Source: Desulfurococcaceae archaeon (GTDB lineage: Archaea > Thermoproteota > Thermoprotei_A > Sulfolobales > Ignisphaeraceae). From it: a stretch of DNA of 64,000 nt. The notes under the pieces are model-generated. The model did no database searches. It was not told where the DNA came from and saw only the letters and a program-made list of their open reading frames with translations. Below, piece after piece: positions 34,416 to 43,054 of the stretch (positions are counted from its first letter, which is position 1; each line of letters starts with the position of its first letter). The DNA lies in contig JAJHRF010000002.1 of the NCBI GenBank assembly GCA_020832925.1, forward strand, positions 31,425-95,424, in the 5' to 3' direction. Position numbers and translations under genes: made by a program.

Positions 34416-35278
34416 TATCCAGAGGAGACTATGTAGATAGTGATGTATGTGACCCTGTAGCTGTAGTAGATAGTGTGTGGTTTAGATATGAAGAAGACTA
34501 CGTTTTAAAGAACATAGCCTTCGAAGTTCTGAGGAAAGATATAGTCGTTGTGATGGGTCCTAACGGTTCAGGTAAATCAACATTGTTAAAGATTTTAGCA
34601 GGGATTTTGAAACCTCAGAGAGGGGAGGTATATATATGCGGTAAAAATGTTAACGAGATGCAGAGCACAGATTTGACGAAGTATATAGGGTTCGTACATC
34701 AGAATCCATGGTTTTACATCTTCAACCTAAAGGTATACGATGAAATCTCTTTCACTTTAAGAAACCTAGGTGTTAATGAGAATATCATCGCCGAGAATGT
34801 TCTTGAGATAGCTACGGAGCTAGATATAGTTGATTTACTCGATAAATCTCCTTTCACGTTAAGTGAAGGTGAAGCTAGGAGAGTTGTAATAGCGTCTGCT
34901 GTTGTTCACAAACCTCTACTCCTCTTAATGGATGAACCTACAGCTGGTCTTGACTACAACAATAAGAAGAAGTTTATAGGTATTATCAGGAGGTTGAACA
35001 AGGTGTTGGGGACAGCTATTGTTATAGCTACACACGATATTGATATACTTGCCATACTTGGTGAAGCGAAGATCGTGGTTATGAACAGAGGCGAGATTGT
35101 TTATAGAGGATATGTTGGGGATATTTTAAGTAATCCGAAGATATTGATAGAGAACAGTTTATCGATACCTGTAGAGATCGAGATAGCGAAGATGTTAGGT
35201 ATCAACTGGAGAAATCTAGAGAACTTCAACAACTTGATAGCTGAAGTGGGTAAGATTAAGGGTTCTCTATGTCGTTAA
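34412..35278 (+). CDS. ECF transporter ATP-binding protein (EcfA)
   Basis: 288 residues. Walker A GPNGSGKST (near 53-61), Q-loop VHQNPW, signature LSEGEARRV, Walker B LLLMDEPTAGLD and the switch His in IATHDID are all present. A C-terminal extension after about 230 is typical of EcfA proteins. It energises uptake with the second ATPase (36020) and EcfT. The start is TTG 34412, overlapping the GHMP kinase stop; the end overlaps ecfT by 10 bases. Confidence 0.9.
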   Translation: MISRGDYVDSDVCDPVAVVDSVWFRYEEDYVLKNIAFEVLRKDIVVVMGPNGSGKSTLLKILAGILKPQRGEVYICGKNVNEMQSTDLTKYIGFVHQNPWFYIFNLKVYDEISFTLRNLGVNENIIAENVLEIATELDIVDLLDKSPFTLSEGEARRVVIASAVVHKPLLLLMDEPTAGLDYNNKKKFIGIIRRLNKVLGTAIVIATHDIDILAILGEAKIVVMNRGEIVYRGYVGDILSNPKILIENSLSIPVEIEIAKMLGINWRNLENFNNLIAEVGKIKGSLCR

Positions 35279-36042
35279 CGAATATATACCTGAAGATATT
35301 CTCCCAGATCTTTGTCTATCATTCTGAAGAAGGTTTTCTAGCAAAACTACACCCATCATCGAAAACTGTGCTACTATTTGTTTGCACAGTTTTAGCTATT
35401 CTATGTACACGAGTTGAAGTACTTCTGCTAACTTTAGCAACGTTAATTATCTTAGCTTCAACATCTATAAATTTGAAGAGGATCAGTTCTATATTTATAT
35501 CGTTAGCCATGTTTATAGCCCCTATGGTGTTCTTCATGATTATCTACATAGCGATAAGCTGTAGATCTCTATATAGATTAGCCGAGACAACGCTATCCAT
35601 AACTATAGCTATGTCTAGACTTGCAGTAATATCTATAGCTTTCTACATATTCTTCGCAACAACTAAACCCCAGTCTATAGCTAGGGCATTGAATAAACTA
35701 GGTATTCCCTATAAATACGGCTACGGTTTTGTTATATCTCTACGCCTTCTATCGATACTTTCAAACGATCTTATCGAGATCATGTCTATTCAAAAACTTA
35801 GAGGTCTCAATATAGGTAACAACTTCTTAAACAAGATTAAGAACTACCTAGCTGTATTCATACCCTTAGCGATATCGACACTTAACAGAGTTGATGAGAT
35901 CACAGTTTCTCTCGAGGTAAAAGGTTTCGGTCTTAAGGATAAGAGATCTTATCTATATGTAGAGCCTTTCAGGTTTACAGACACCATCTTCTCATCTCTA
36001 TGCATAGCCTTAGCTATAGCTACTCTCTACTTCTGCATATGA
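35269..36042 (+). CDS. ecfT: ECF transporter transmembrane (T) component (EcfT)
   Basis: 257 residues with about five or six membrane helices. The LAKLHPSSKTVLLF start is typical of EcfT. The cytoplasmic coupling helices carry ARALNKLGIPYKYGY and SIQKLRGLNI, the positions of the conserved X-R-G motifs that contact the two ATPases. It is the scaffold joining the S component to the ATPases. Its 3' end overlaps the convergent second ATPase gene by 23 bases, an unusual arrangement for two parts of one complex. Confidence 0.88.
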   Translation: MSLTNIYLKIFSQIFVYHSEEGFLAKLHPSSKTVLLFVCTVLAILCTRVEVLLLTLATLIILASTSINLKRISSIFISLAMFIAPMVFFMIIYIAISCRSLYRLAETTLSITIAMSRLAVISIAFYIFFATTKPQSIARALNKLGIPYKYGYGFVISLRLLSILSNDLIEIMSIQKLRGLNIGNNFLNKIKNYLAVFIPLAISTLNRVDEITVSLEVKGFGLKDKRSYLYVEPFRFTDTIFSSLCIALAIATLYFCI

Positions 36043-36856
36043 ATTTCTTTAAACAGATGATAAAATCTTCAGCTTTTCTACAACTTGATCTGAGATACCT
36101 ACATAGCTTCACATATATAGGCTCCTTAATTCCATAATCTTCGGCATTCACATTGTTTAAAACTTCGAGAGGATCTCCATAAGCTACAACTTTCTTGTTA
36201 AGTATAAGCATCTTTGTTGCGTAAGGTAGTACGTAGTCAAGATCGTGTTCAACAACTATTACGGTTACCCCTCCACTTCTCCAGTACATGTATATATATT
36301 CGTAGAACTTCTTCTTCGTTAAAGGATCGAGATATGCGCAAGGCTCGTCAAGGATAAGTATCTTCGGTTTAAGAGCTATTACTGATGCTAATACAACTCT
36401 CTGTATCTGCCCCATAGACAACTTGTTTACAGGTGTTCTCTTCAAATCCTTTAGACCTAGAATCTCCAGAGCTTCCTCGACCCGCTTCCTAATCTCCTCA
36501 GGATCTAGACCAGCATTCTCAAGCGGAAAAGCTATCTCCTCTTCAACAGTTAAAGAGAAAACCTGGTTAACAGGATTCTGCAGAACCACCCCTACTTTCC
36601 CGAAGAGCTTTGCAAAACCGTTTTTAACAACATCAACCCCTAGAACTCTTACCCTACCCTCGATACGAAAACCTTCTAGAACATCCTTGACCCCCAGCAA
36701 AACCTTTAACAAAGTAGATTTACCACCACCACTAGGCCCCGAAACAACTACAAACTCTCCACAGCTTACCGATAGAGATACACCCTCAAGTATCTTAAAC
36801 CCGTTAACTGTTTCAACACTTAGATCCTTAACCTCTACACATATCTCCATAGACAT
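36020..36856 (-). CDS. Second ECF-type ATP-binding protein
   Basis: 278 residues. Walker A GPSGGGKST, Q-loop LQNPVNQVF, signature LSMGQIQRV, Walker B ILILDEPCAYLDP and switch His in VEHDLD are intact. It resembles EcfA of ECF transporters, which use two ATPases. It lies on the opposite strand, tail to tail with ecfT, so it has its own promoter. That may allow independent expression or an older origin with another transporter. Codon use is like its neighbours. Confidence 0.87.
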   Translation of the reverse strand: MSMEICVEVKDLSVETVNGFKILEGVSLSVSCGEFVVVSGPSGGGKSTLLKVLLGVKDVLEGFRIEGRVRVLGVDVVKNGFAKLFGKVGVVLQNPVNQVFSLTVEEEIAFPLENAGLDPEEIRKRVEEALEILGLKDLKRTPVNKLSMGQIQRVVLASVIALKPKILILDEPCAYLDPLTKKKFYEYIYMYWRSGGVTVIVVEHDLDYVLPYATKMLILNKKVVAYGDPLEVLNNVNAEDYGIKEPIYVKLCRYLRSSCRKAEDFIICLKKFICRSRE

Positions 36857-37153
36857 AAACCCCTGCTAACTCTAGGTATACCCCAACCTAGCTTTGTTAC
36901 AGAGCTTATACACCTCAATACGTTGAATAGATAAGCACTACTTTAAATCTACGCAATACTGCTAGTGTATGAGCTATCTATTCCAACTGTTCATAGATTT
37001 ATAAATTGCGCAGTACAGTATATTTAGGTCTGCGAAGTTCTCTAAAATAAGTTGTAATACCGTGTGAAATTCTTGTCTTGGCATAGCTAGAAGGTCATAT
37101 CCTGAACATTTAATACCCGATGAGCTATACATTAAGTAAGGGGGTTAATATAC
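36857..37153. other. Intergenic divergent promoter region, no gene seen
   Basis: About 297 bases separating the minus-strand ATPase gene from the adenosyltransferase gene. It contains an ACATTTAATACC TATA-like element near 37107 and a GGGGGTT ribosome site at 37140-37146 for the gene at 37154. I found no RNA structure, including no cobalamin riboswitch-like core. Confidence 0.45.
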
Positions 37154-37672
37154 ATGGTTTCACAGCCAATCACGACTGTTTATACAAGAGAAGGTGATAG
37201 CGGGGATACCTTGGTAAGAACTATTAGGTTTCCTAAGTATCATCCTTGTATACATTTCATAGGTTCTGTAGACGAAGCTATGGCGTCTATAGGTCTAGCT
37301 ATAGAGAGTAGTAAGGTAGAATCTATTGCTAAGAATCTAGAGTATGTCTACGAATTGCTCTCGAAGATAGCAGGATCTATTCAAACAGAGTGGTGTCCAG
37401 ATGAAGAAGTTATAGCTGAAATCGAGAAGAAGATAGATGAATCTCCTAAACCAAGAACATTTATCCCTAACTACGTTAAGAACCCTCGATACGGAGGTAT
37501 AGCATCTATAGCGATAGCTAGAACTGTTATTAGAAGAGCTGAGAGATGGTTTTGGCAATGCTTCTATGATACAGGGCTTGGGTGTAAGAATATAGGTATT
37601 CTCTTGAATAGGTTATCGGATTTTGTCTTCGTTATACAGTACCAAGCACTTCTGCTAGAAACCTCTACATAG
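37154..37672 (+). CDS. ATP:cob(I)alamin adenosyltransferase, PduO type
   Basis: 172 residues. The ATP-binding VYTREGDSGDT (usual YTRTGDGGTT) is at the N-terminus, ARTVIRRAERW (usual ARTVCRRAER) lies in the third helix and ILLNRLSDFVFVIQY at the C-terminus; these are the three PduO-type signatures. It attaches the 5'-deoxyadenosyl group to cobalt. Lying 40 bases upstream of the adenosylcobalamin-dependent ribonucleotide reductase, it is probably cotranscribed with its client enzyme. The start ATG 37154 follows a GGGGGTT site. Confidence 0.92.
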   Translation: MVSQPITTVYTREGDSGDTLVRTIRFPKYHPCIHFIGSVDEAMASIGLAIESSKVESIAKNLEYVYELLSKIAGSIQTEWCPDEEVIAEIEKKIDESPKPRTFIPNYVKNPRYGGIASIAIARTVIRRAERWFWQCFYDTGLGCKNIGILLNRLSDFVFVIQYQALLLETST

Positions 37673-37712
37673 ATAAAGAACTTTTCCTGTATCGAGATAC
37701 CGAGGTATCACT

Positions 37713-40568
37713 ATGGATGGGGAGGATATGGAGCTCGAACTTATCAAGAGATCTATAGTTGATCCGGATGCTGAAGAAGAAGCAAAGAAAATATTCCTAT
37801 CTAGATTATACGAAGAGGTTCGTAAGAATTACCAGAGGTATGCTAGTAACAGAGGTGAAGTAGTAGAACTACCTGAGTGTGTTAAGAAGAACACAGTATG
37901 TGATGAAGATAAGGTGTTTACGTATAACGCTCTAAAAGTTCTCTACTCAAGATATATCTCTAGGAATAGATTAGGGAAAGCTATCGAGACCCCAAGCATG
38001 GTTTTTAAACGTGTTGCTATAGGGTTTAGAGGTTTTGTCGATGTTGAGAAACTCTACAAACTTATGATAGATAGGAAGCTCTTATTTAACTCCCCAACGC
38101 TCTTCAATATGTATTGCAATGGCGCACGAGGAGCTTTATCAGCATGCTATGTAACACCTGTCTACGACGATCTAAAGAGTATTATGGAAGCTGTAGTTGT
38201 ACAAGCTCTAACCTTTAAGTATGGAGGTGGGCAAGGATTTTCCTTTAGCAACTTAAGACCTAGAGGATCTCTGGTTAAAGGGACAGGTGGGGTTTCATCA
38301 GGGCCGATAAGCTTTATGAAGATATACGATATCGTTACAGAAGCTGTTAAACAAGGTGGTAAAAGAAGAGGCGCCAACATGGGTATTCTACATGACTGGC
38401 ACCCCGATATATATAATCCCAACTTCGATTCTATCAAAGTATTTACTTCAGCTATACCCCAGCCTATAAAAGAGATCATCAGAAACACATTAGATACTTT
38501 AGGCCAAGAATACAACTCTGATCTTTTAAGTAGAATTATCAGCGAACCAGGGGTACCTATAGAGGAAGCTGGTTTTATCCAGATCAAGAGAGGTGCTCTA
38601 GGAGATATATATTTAACGAATTTCAATATAAGCGTAGGTATACACGATTTATTCATGGTTTCCGTTATAGAGGATAGAGATTGGTGGATGGTTAACCCAG
38701 AGTTTTCTAGCGAAACAACAAATGTTGGTGACTACAGAATACATTATGCTGTAAGTAAGGCTACAGGTCTTGGAAGATTAAGAGAGTTTGTTAACGTTAT
38801 AGATACTCCATTCTTCTCTATTCTTGAGGAAGAACTCGAAAAGAGCCTAGGTAAAGCACTAAAAATTGTTGAGAGCCTTGGTATATCTGTTGATCAAAAG
38901 AATCCTTATGCATGGAGAACTAAAGCTAGAGCGATATGGAGAGAAATCGTTAGGAGCGCATGGGAATCAGGGGACCCAGGTGTTATATTCTTAGATAACC
39001 ATAACAAGTGGTGTCCAACACCGTGGCTAGGAAGTGTAGTAACTACTAATCCATGTGGAGAACAACCTCTATACCCATATGAATCCTGTAACCTAGGTTC
39101 TATAAGTATCGAGAAGTATGTTAGAGCAGATGGGAGTTTCGATTTAGAGTCTTTCGCTGAAGATATATATCTAGCTGTAGATGCTTTAGATGCTGTAATA
39201 GATTTGAATAGGCATCCTGATGAAAGGCAAGCTATAGTTAATAGGTTTACGAGGAAGATAGGGTTAGGTGTAATGGGGTTAGCAGACGCATTGGCAAAGC
39301 TCGGATATCCGTACGATAGTGAAGAAGCTGTTGCATTTACACTAGTAATAGCTGCTGCTCTAGAGGTGTTCTCCTGGAAAAGAAGCTGGGAGCTAGGAAA
39401 GGCTAAGGGGGCTGCACCAGCTTTTACTTGTAGATCTTGGGATTGGATAACAATGAAATGCCTAGAGAATGAAGATCCCTCCAAACTTATCGATATGCAT
39501 ACACCAGCACTTGTTAAAGCTGGCTATGTAGTTAATGTTGAAGAAGGTTGGCTTACAGTTAAATACCACGATTTATCTGTACCACAAGAAGTGATAGATA
39601 AGCTCATCGGGGAGGCTAGGAATAGGGTTAAGAGGGATGGAGGTGTAAAACTCGTTAAATTCGAAGTTTTGAGGAAAGTTCTTGAAGATGTTTTTAGAAT
39701 AACTGAGGAACATCTAGCTGAAGCTTTATCAATGCCTGCTGAAGCTCTTGTCAAGAGCCCAAGGCATCTACTAGCTTTAGCAGTATTCTCACCTGTTAAA
39801 GCTTGGAATAAACTTAAGGAGTATGGAAAGAAAATAGGAGCTGTAGCACCTAGGAACACCGCTGTAACCTCAGTAGCTCCAACAGGTTCTATAAGTATTA
39901 TAGCTGGAACTAGCAGCGGTATAGAACCTTACTTCGCTCTTGTCTATAGGAGAGTAGTTGCTGTAGGAGATTTCCTCGAGGTTGTGAAGATATTTAGAGA
40001 CCGTGTTCTACAGATCATTGATAGAATCGGTATCGACAGATCTATAGCAGAGAAGCTTATGGAGATAATCGGAAAGAATAAAGGTAGTATAAGAAAATCA
40101 TTGAAACAAATAGAGTCTGATCTCAACATACCTGAAAACATAGTTAATGAGCTATACAAACTTGCAGAGATATTCCCAACAACACTAGATATAGATCCGT
40201 GGTACCATCTAGCACATCAAGCAGCGGCACAGCTATACATAGACCAAGCGATATCGAAGACGATAAACATACCTAGAGAATCAACAGAACAAACAGTTGA
40301 AACAATATTCCTAGTAGGATGGCTCTTAGGATTAAAAGGTGTAACAATATATAGAGATGAAAGCAAGTCGACCCAAGTAATACAATATAATACAATTAGA
40401 GAAAATAACCAAAAACTGAAGAAATACAGACTACAATTAAACAAAATAAGTGTTACGGAAAATATGAAAAACATAGGAAATAGCCATAGTGAAAACATAG
40501 GTATCGAGGAAACCGAGGTAAAAATAGATCAAGAAACAAATTCAACGTGTAAAACATGTAATATATAG
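37713..40568 (+). CDS. nrdJ: Adenosylcobalamin-dependent (class II) ribonucleotide reductase
   Basis: 951 residues. Active-site features: C145 (SACYV) and C459 (ESCNLG) as the redox pair, thiyl-radical C448 with N446 and E450 in NPCGEQ, and the phosphate-binding APTGSISIIAGTSSGIEP loop. The C-terminal CKTCNI supplies the cysteines that reduce the active site. It makes deoxyribonucleotides without oxygen, using adenosylcobalamin to form the thiyl radical. Two insertions relative to a compact class II enzyme (about 235-400 and 590-700) lengthen it. Its supply chain, the adenosyltransferase and corrinoid genes, lies directly upstream. The tail before CKTCNI is rich in Asn, Lys and Glu and AT-rich. 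Confidence 0.95.
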   Translation: MDGEDMELELIKRSIVDPDAEEEAKKIFLSRLYEEVRKNYQRYASNRGEVVELPECVKKNTVCDEDKVFTYNALKVLYSRYISRNRLGKAIETPSMVFKRVAIGFRGFVDVEKLYKLMIDRKLLFNSPTLFNMYCNGARGALSACYVTPVYDDLKSIMEAVVVQALTFKYGGGQGFSFSNLRPRGSLVKGTGGVSSGPISFMKIYDIVTEAVKQGGKRRGANMGILHDWHPDIYNPNFDSIKVFTSAIPQPIKEIIRNTLDTLGQEYNSDLLSRIISEPGVPIEEAGFIQIKRGALGDIYLTNFNISVGIHDLFMVSVIEDRDWWMVNPEFSSETTNVGDYRIHYAVSKATGLGRLREFVNVIDTPFFSILEEELEKSLGKALKIVESLGISVDQKNPYAWRTKARAIWREIVRSAWESGDPGVIFLDNHNKWCPTPWLGSVVTTNPCGEQPLYPYESCNLGSISIEKYVRADGSFDLESFAEDIYLAVDALDAVIDLNRHPDERQAIVNRFTRKIGLGVMGLADALAKLGYPYDSEEAVAFTLVIAAALEVFSWKRSWELGKAKGAAPAFTCRSWDWITMKCLENEDPSKLIDMHTPALVKAGYVVNVEEGWLTVKYHDLSVPQEVIDKLIGEARNRVKRDGGVKLVKFEVLRKVLEDVFRITEEHLAEALSMPAEALVKSPRHLLALAVFSPVKAWNKLKEYGKKIGAVAPRNTAVTSVAPTGSISIIAGTSSGIEPYFALVYRRVVAVGDFLEVVKIFRDRVLQIIDRIGIDRSIAEKLMEIIGKNKGSIRKSLKQIESDLNIPENIVNELYKLAEIFPTTLDIDPWYHLAHQAAAQLYIDQAISKTINIPRESTEQTVETIFLVGWLLGLKGVTIYRDESKSTQVIQYNTIRENNQKLKKYRLQLNKISVTENMKNIGNSHSENIGIEETEVKIDQETNSTCKTCNI

Positions 40569-40642
40569 AGTTAACCTATTTAGAATCCTTAATGTATATT
40601 TATTTACTAGTACTTCAATAGTTTGTTTCTTGGTGTTTTAAA

Positions 40643-41224
40643 TTGGGTGAAGATATCCGTCAGACTGTTCTAGAACTTGAGGAGAAAGTTTCAGAGCTTA
40701 AGGATCGTGTTGAAAAACTTAGCAATGTTATTAAGTTATTAGCTAGCGCTATTGTTGTTGTTCCTCAAGAACTTGTCGAGGTTAGTAGTAGTTGTAGATC
40801 TGTAGTTAATGATTTTATAGATGCTGTAGCTGGTTTTGAAGATATTTCTCCTGATCTTAAAGATAGGTATAGAAAGATGTTTATATATATGTTAGAAGTT
40901 AAGTTACTTTATTTAAAAACCGGTTTAGAGAATAGCTATTCTATGCTAAGCAATATTATTGAAAGTATTGAAGAAGTAGATAGTATTGTTGGAGAAGCTC
41001 TTGATATCATGGTGCGTGAGTTTATAGGTATAAACCTTGGGTCTGTTGTAGAGGTTATACTATCTATTTCAAGAGAAATCGGTATAGATTTCGAAGAACT
41101 CGCTAAAATACTTGTTAATTCCCTAGGTAAAGATTTAGCGAAAAATATTGTAGATCTTAACTCAATTAAACGTTACTATGGCGATAAAGCTGTACAGCTA
41201 TGGAGAAAAACTCTAGAGAGCTAA
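40643..41224 (+). CDS. Coiled-coil protein of unknown function
   Basis: 193 residues, acidic and almost wholly helical. The first 35 residues form a coiled coil (LELEEKVSELKDRVEKLSNVI). No membrane segment or known motif. The start is TTG 40643 with GGTG 10 bases upstream; a TGTATATTTATT promoter lies near 40593. It ends 6 bases before the esterase gene, so the two are probably one transcript, but the sequence gives no functional link. Confidence 0.65.
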   Translation: MGEDIRQTVLELEEKVSELKDRVEKLSNVIKLLASAIVVVPQELVEVSSSCRSVVNDFIDAVAGFEDISPDLKDRYRKMFIYMLEVKLLYLKTGLENSYSMLSNIIESIEEVDSIVGEALDIMVREFIGINLGSVVEVILSISREIGIDFEELAKILVNSLGKDLAKNIVDLNSIKRYYGDKAVQLWRKTLES

Positions 41225-41230
41225 TTTTGC

Positions 41231-42148
41231 ATGATGATTGATATGAAAGTTGATGCTATCCGTTTAAGAGATGATAGACCTGTTACATTAGCTACTTACC
41301 TACTTGATCTATCTCCTCAGATAGCTTGGGGGAAGAGACCCGCTGTTGTTATATGCCCTGGAGGTGGATATATGTATACATCTGATAGAGAAGCGGAACC
41401 TGTTGCAACTGTTTTTCTTTCTAAAGGATACCATGCTTTTGTTTTAAGGTATACAACAGAGGATATGGGTGTTAAGAAAGTTTATCCTGATGCTCTATAC
41501 GATCTCGCTAAAGCAATAGCTTTAATACGTAGTAGAGCAGATGAATGGGGTGTAGAAAGAGATAAGATAGCTTTAGTAGGTTTCTCGGCAGGTGGTCACC
41601 TAGTTGCTATGTATAGTGTTCAATGGTATAGAGGTTGGTTAGAGAAAGAGCTTGGGATCCCGAAAGAGATGTTGAAGCTTAATGCGGTTATACTTGCTTA
41701 TCCAGCAGGTCTCGATTTCGTTACTATGTACGAGGTTTTCAAAGGTAGAATAGGTAGAGGTGTAGAGGTTTTCCGTAAAATGGTTTCGCTACTACTAGGA
41801 TCATCGGAAGAAGGTATCTCTGTAGATAAGCTAAGAGAAGTAAGCCCTATAACCTACGTCGATAGTAATACTCCACCAACTTTTATATGGACAACAGCTG
41901 ACGACCCTATAGTACCTGTTGAAAGCATTATAGCGTACGTATATACTTTAGCGAGGAATAACGTTCCATTCGAGCTACATATATTCGGACACGGAGTTCA
42001 CGGACTTTCACTATCAACAAGAACTACAGCTAAAACACTTGATCAAATCGATACCCGTGTAGCTAAATGGGTTGATCTAGCTCTTAGCTGGCTAGAGGAG
42101 AACGTATTCAAAGAATCTGTCTACCCCTATCCTCTATCACCGGTATAG
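41231..42148 (+). CDS. Alpha/beta-hydrolase esterase (BD-FAE/acetyl esterase-like)
   Basis: 305 residues of the alpha/beta-hydrolase fold. The oxyanion loop VVICPGGGYMYTSDREAEPVA is typical of carbohydrate (xylan) and small acyl esterases. The nucleophile Ser lies in GFSAGGH (near 118), the acid Asp in TTADDPIVP and the His in GHGVHGLSL. No signal peptide, so it acts in the cytoplasm. Removal of acyl groups from imported plant oligosaccharides is a fair guess in a genome with GH2 and GH3 enzymes. The start is ATG 41231; ATG 41234 is equivalent. Confidence 0.8.
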   Translation: MMIDMKVDAIRLRDDRPVTLATYLLDLSPQIAWGKRPAVVICPGGGYMYTSDREAEPVATVFLSKGYHAFVLRYTTEDMGVKKVYPDALYDLAKAIALIRSRADEWGVERDKIALVGFSAGGHLVAMYSVQWYRGWLEKELGIPKEMLKLNAVILAYPAGLDFVTMYEVFKGRIGRGVEVFRKMVSLLLGSSEEGISVDKLREVSPITYVDSNTPPTFIWTTADDPIVPVESIIAYVYTLARNNVPFELHIFGHGVHGLSLSTRTTAKTLDQIDTRVAKWVDLALSWLEENVFKESVYPYPLSPV

Positions 42149-42181
42149 TTAGTATGGACATGTTTAGCATCTCTTGTTGAA

Positions 42182-42191
42182 GATATAAATA
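42182..42191 (+). promoter_or_regulatory. TATA box before the aldolase gene
   Basis: GATATAAATA is centred about 40 bases before ATG 42227, with GGGGTTGAG as a possible ribosome site just upstream of the start. Confidence 0.45.
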
Positions 42192-42226
42192 GCTGTCAAG
42201 AGGTAGAGTTCTCTAGGGGTTGAGCT

Positions 42227-43042
42227 ATGGTTTTCAATTTCGTTGGTAAGAAGATTAGGTTATCTAGGATACTAAGGGATGGGAAAGCTGTTGTATTCGC
42301 ATTTGATCACGGTGTTGAACACGGCCCAAGTGATTTCCCTCCCGAACACATAGATCCAAGAGTTATACTTAAGAAAGTTGTTGATGCAAATGTTGATGCT
42401 GTTATGCTTCTACCTGGGATGGCTTACCTAACCTACGATATATGGGGGAACAAAACATCTCTAATTATTAAGATAACTAGTAAAACTAACCTCAGACCTG
42501 AAGATCAAAGACTACTTCAAAGTGTTTTCGGCTATGTTGAAGACGCTGTTGCACTAGGTGCTGATGCTGTTGCCGCAACTGTTTACTGGGGTAGTCCTTA
42601 CGAAGATTCTATGCTAAACCTATGGTTCAGTATAAGAGAAGCTGCAGAGAGATACGGTCTACCATGTCTTCAACTAGCTTACCCCCGCGGACCAGCTATA
42701 AAGAATATGTACGATGTCGAGGTAGTTAAATACGGTGTTAGAGCAGCTATTGAGAGTGGTGCAGACCTTATCAAAACGTACTACACAGGTTCAAGAGAAA
42801 CTTTTGCTGAGGTAGTTAAAGTTGCTGCAGGTATTCCTATCCTTATGAGTGGCGGTCCTCAGAGAGAGAAACCTATAGACTTTTTGAGAGATGTTAAGAA
42901 TGTTATGGATGCAGGAGCTCAGGGAGTTGTTGTGGGTAGGAATGTTTTTAGACATAGAAACCCTGGTGGAATGATAAAAGCTGTTATGGCTATTGTTCAC
43001 GAAGGTAGAGAACCAGAGGAAGCTATAAAACTAGTTGAATAG
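42227..43042 (+). CDS. Fructose-bisphosphate aldolase, class I DhnA (archaeal) type
   Basis: 271 residues. AFDHGVEHGP carries Asp27, the Schiff-base Lys is K183 in DLIKTYYTGS, and ILMSGGPQ plus GVVVGRNVFRHR form the phosphate site. This archaeal class IA enzyme interconverts fructose 1,6-bisphosphate and triose phosphates. 2-amino-3,7-dideoxyheptulosonate synthase, a close relative, is less likely because a standard DAHP synthase route is present. A PfkB kinase gene follows after 12 bases. Confidence 0.87.
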   Translation: MVFNFVGKKIRLSRILRDGKAVVFAFDHGVEHGPSDFPPEHIDPRVILKKVVDANVDAVMLLPGMAYLTYDIWGNKTSLIIKITSKTNLRPEDQRLLQSVFGYVEDAVALGADAVAATVYWGSPYEDSMLNLWFSIREAAERYGLPCLQLAYPRGPAIKNMYDVEVVKYGVRAAIESGADLIKTYYTGSRETFAEVVKVAAGIPILMSGGPQREKPIDFLRDVKNVMDAGAQGVVVGRNVFRHRNPGGMIKAVMAIVHEGREPEEAIKLVE

Positions 43043-43054
43043 GGATACCGATAC

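Noticed and set aside
36857-37153. Possible cobalamin riboswitch before the adenosyltransferase
   Set aside because: I found no B12-box-like conserved core or clear paired helices; cobalamin riboswitches are also not usual in Thermoproteota.
38906-39484. 192-codon minus-strand ORF inside the ribonucleotide reductase gene
   Set aside because: It is antisense to a well-conserved enzyme and shows no family motif; such shadows are common in AT-rich genes with few TAA on the opposite strand.
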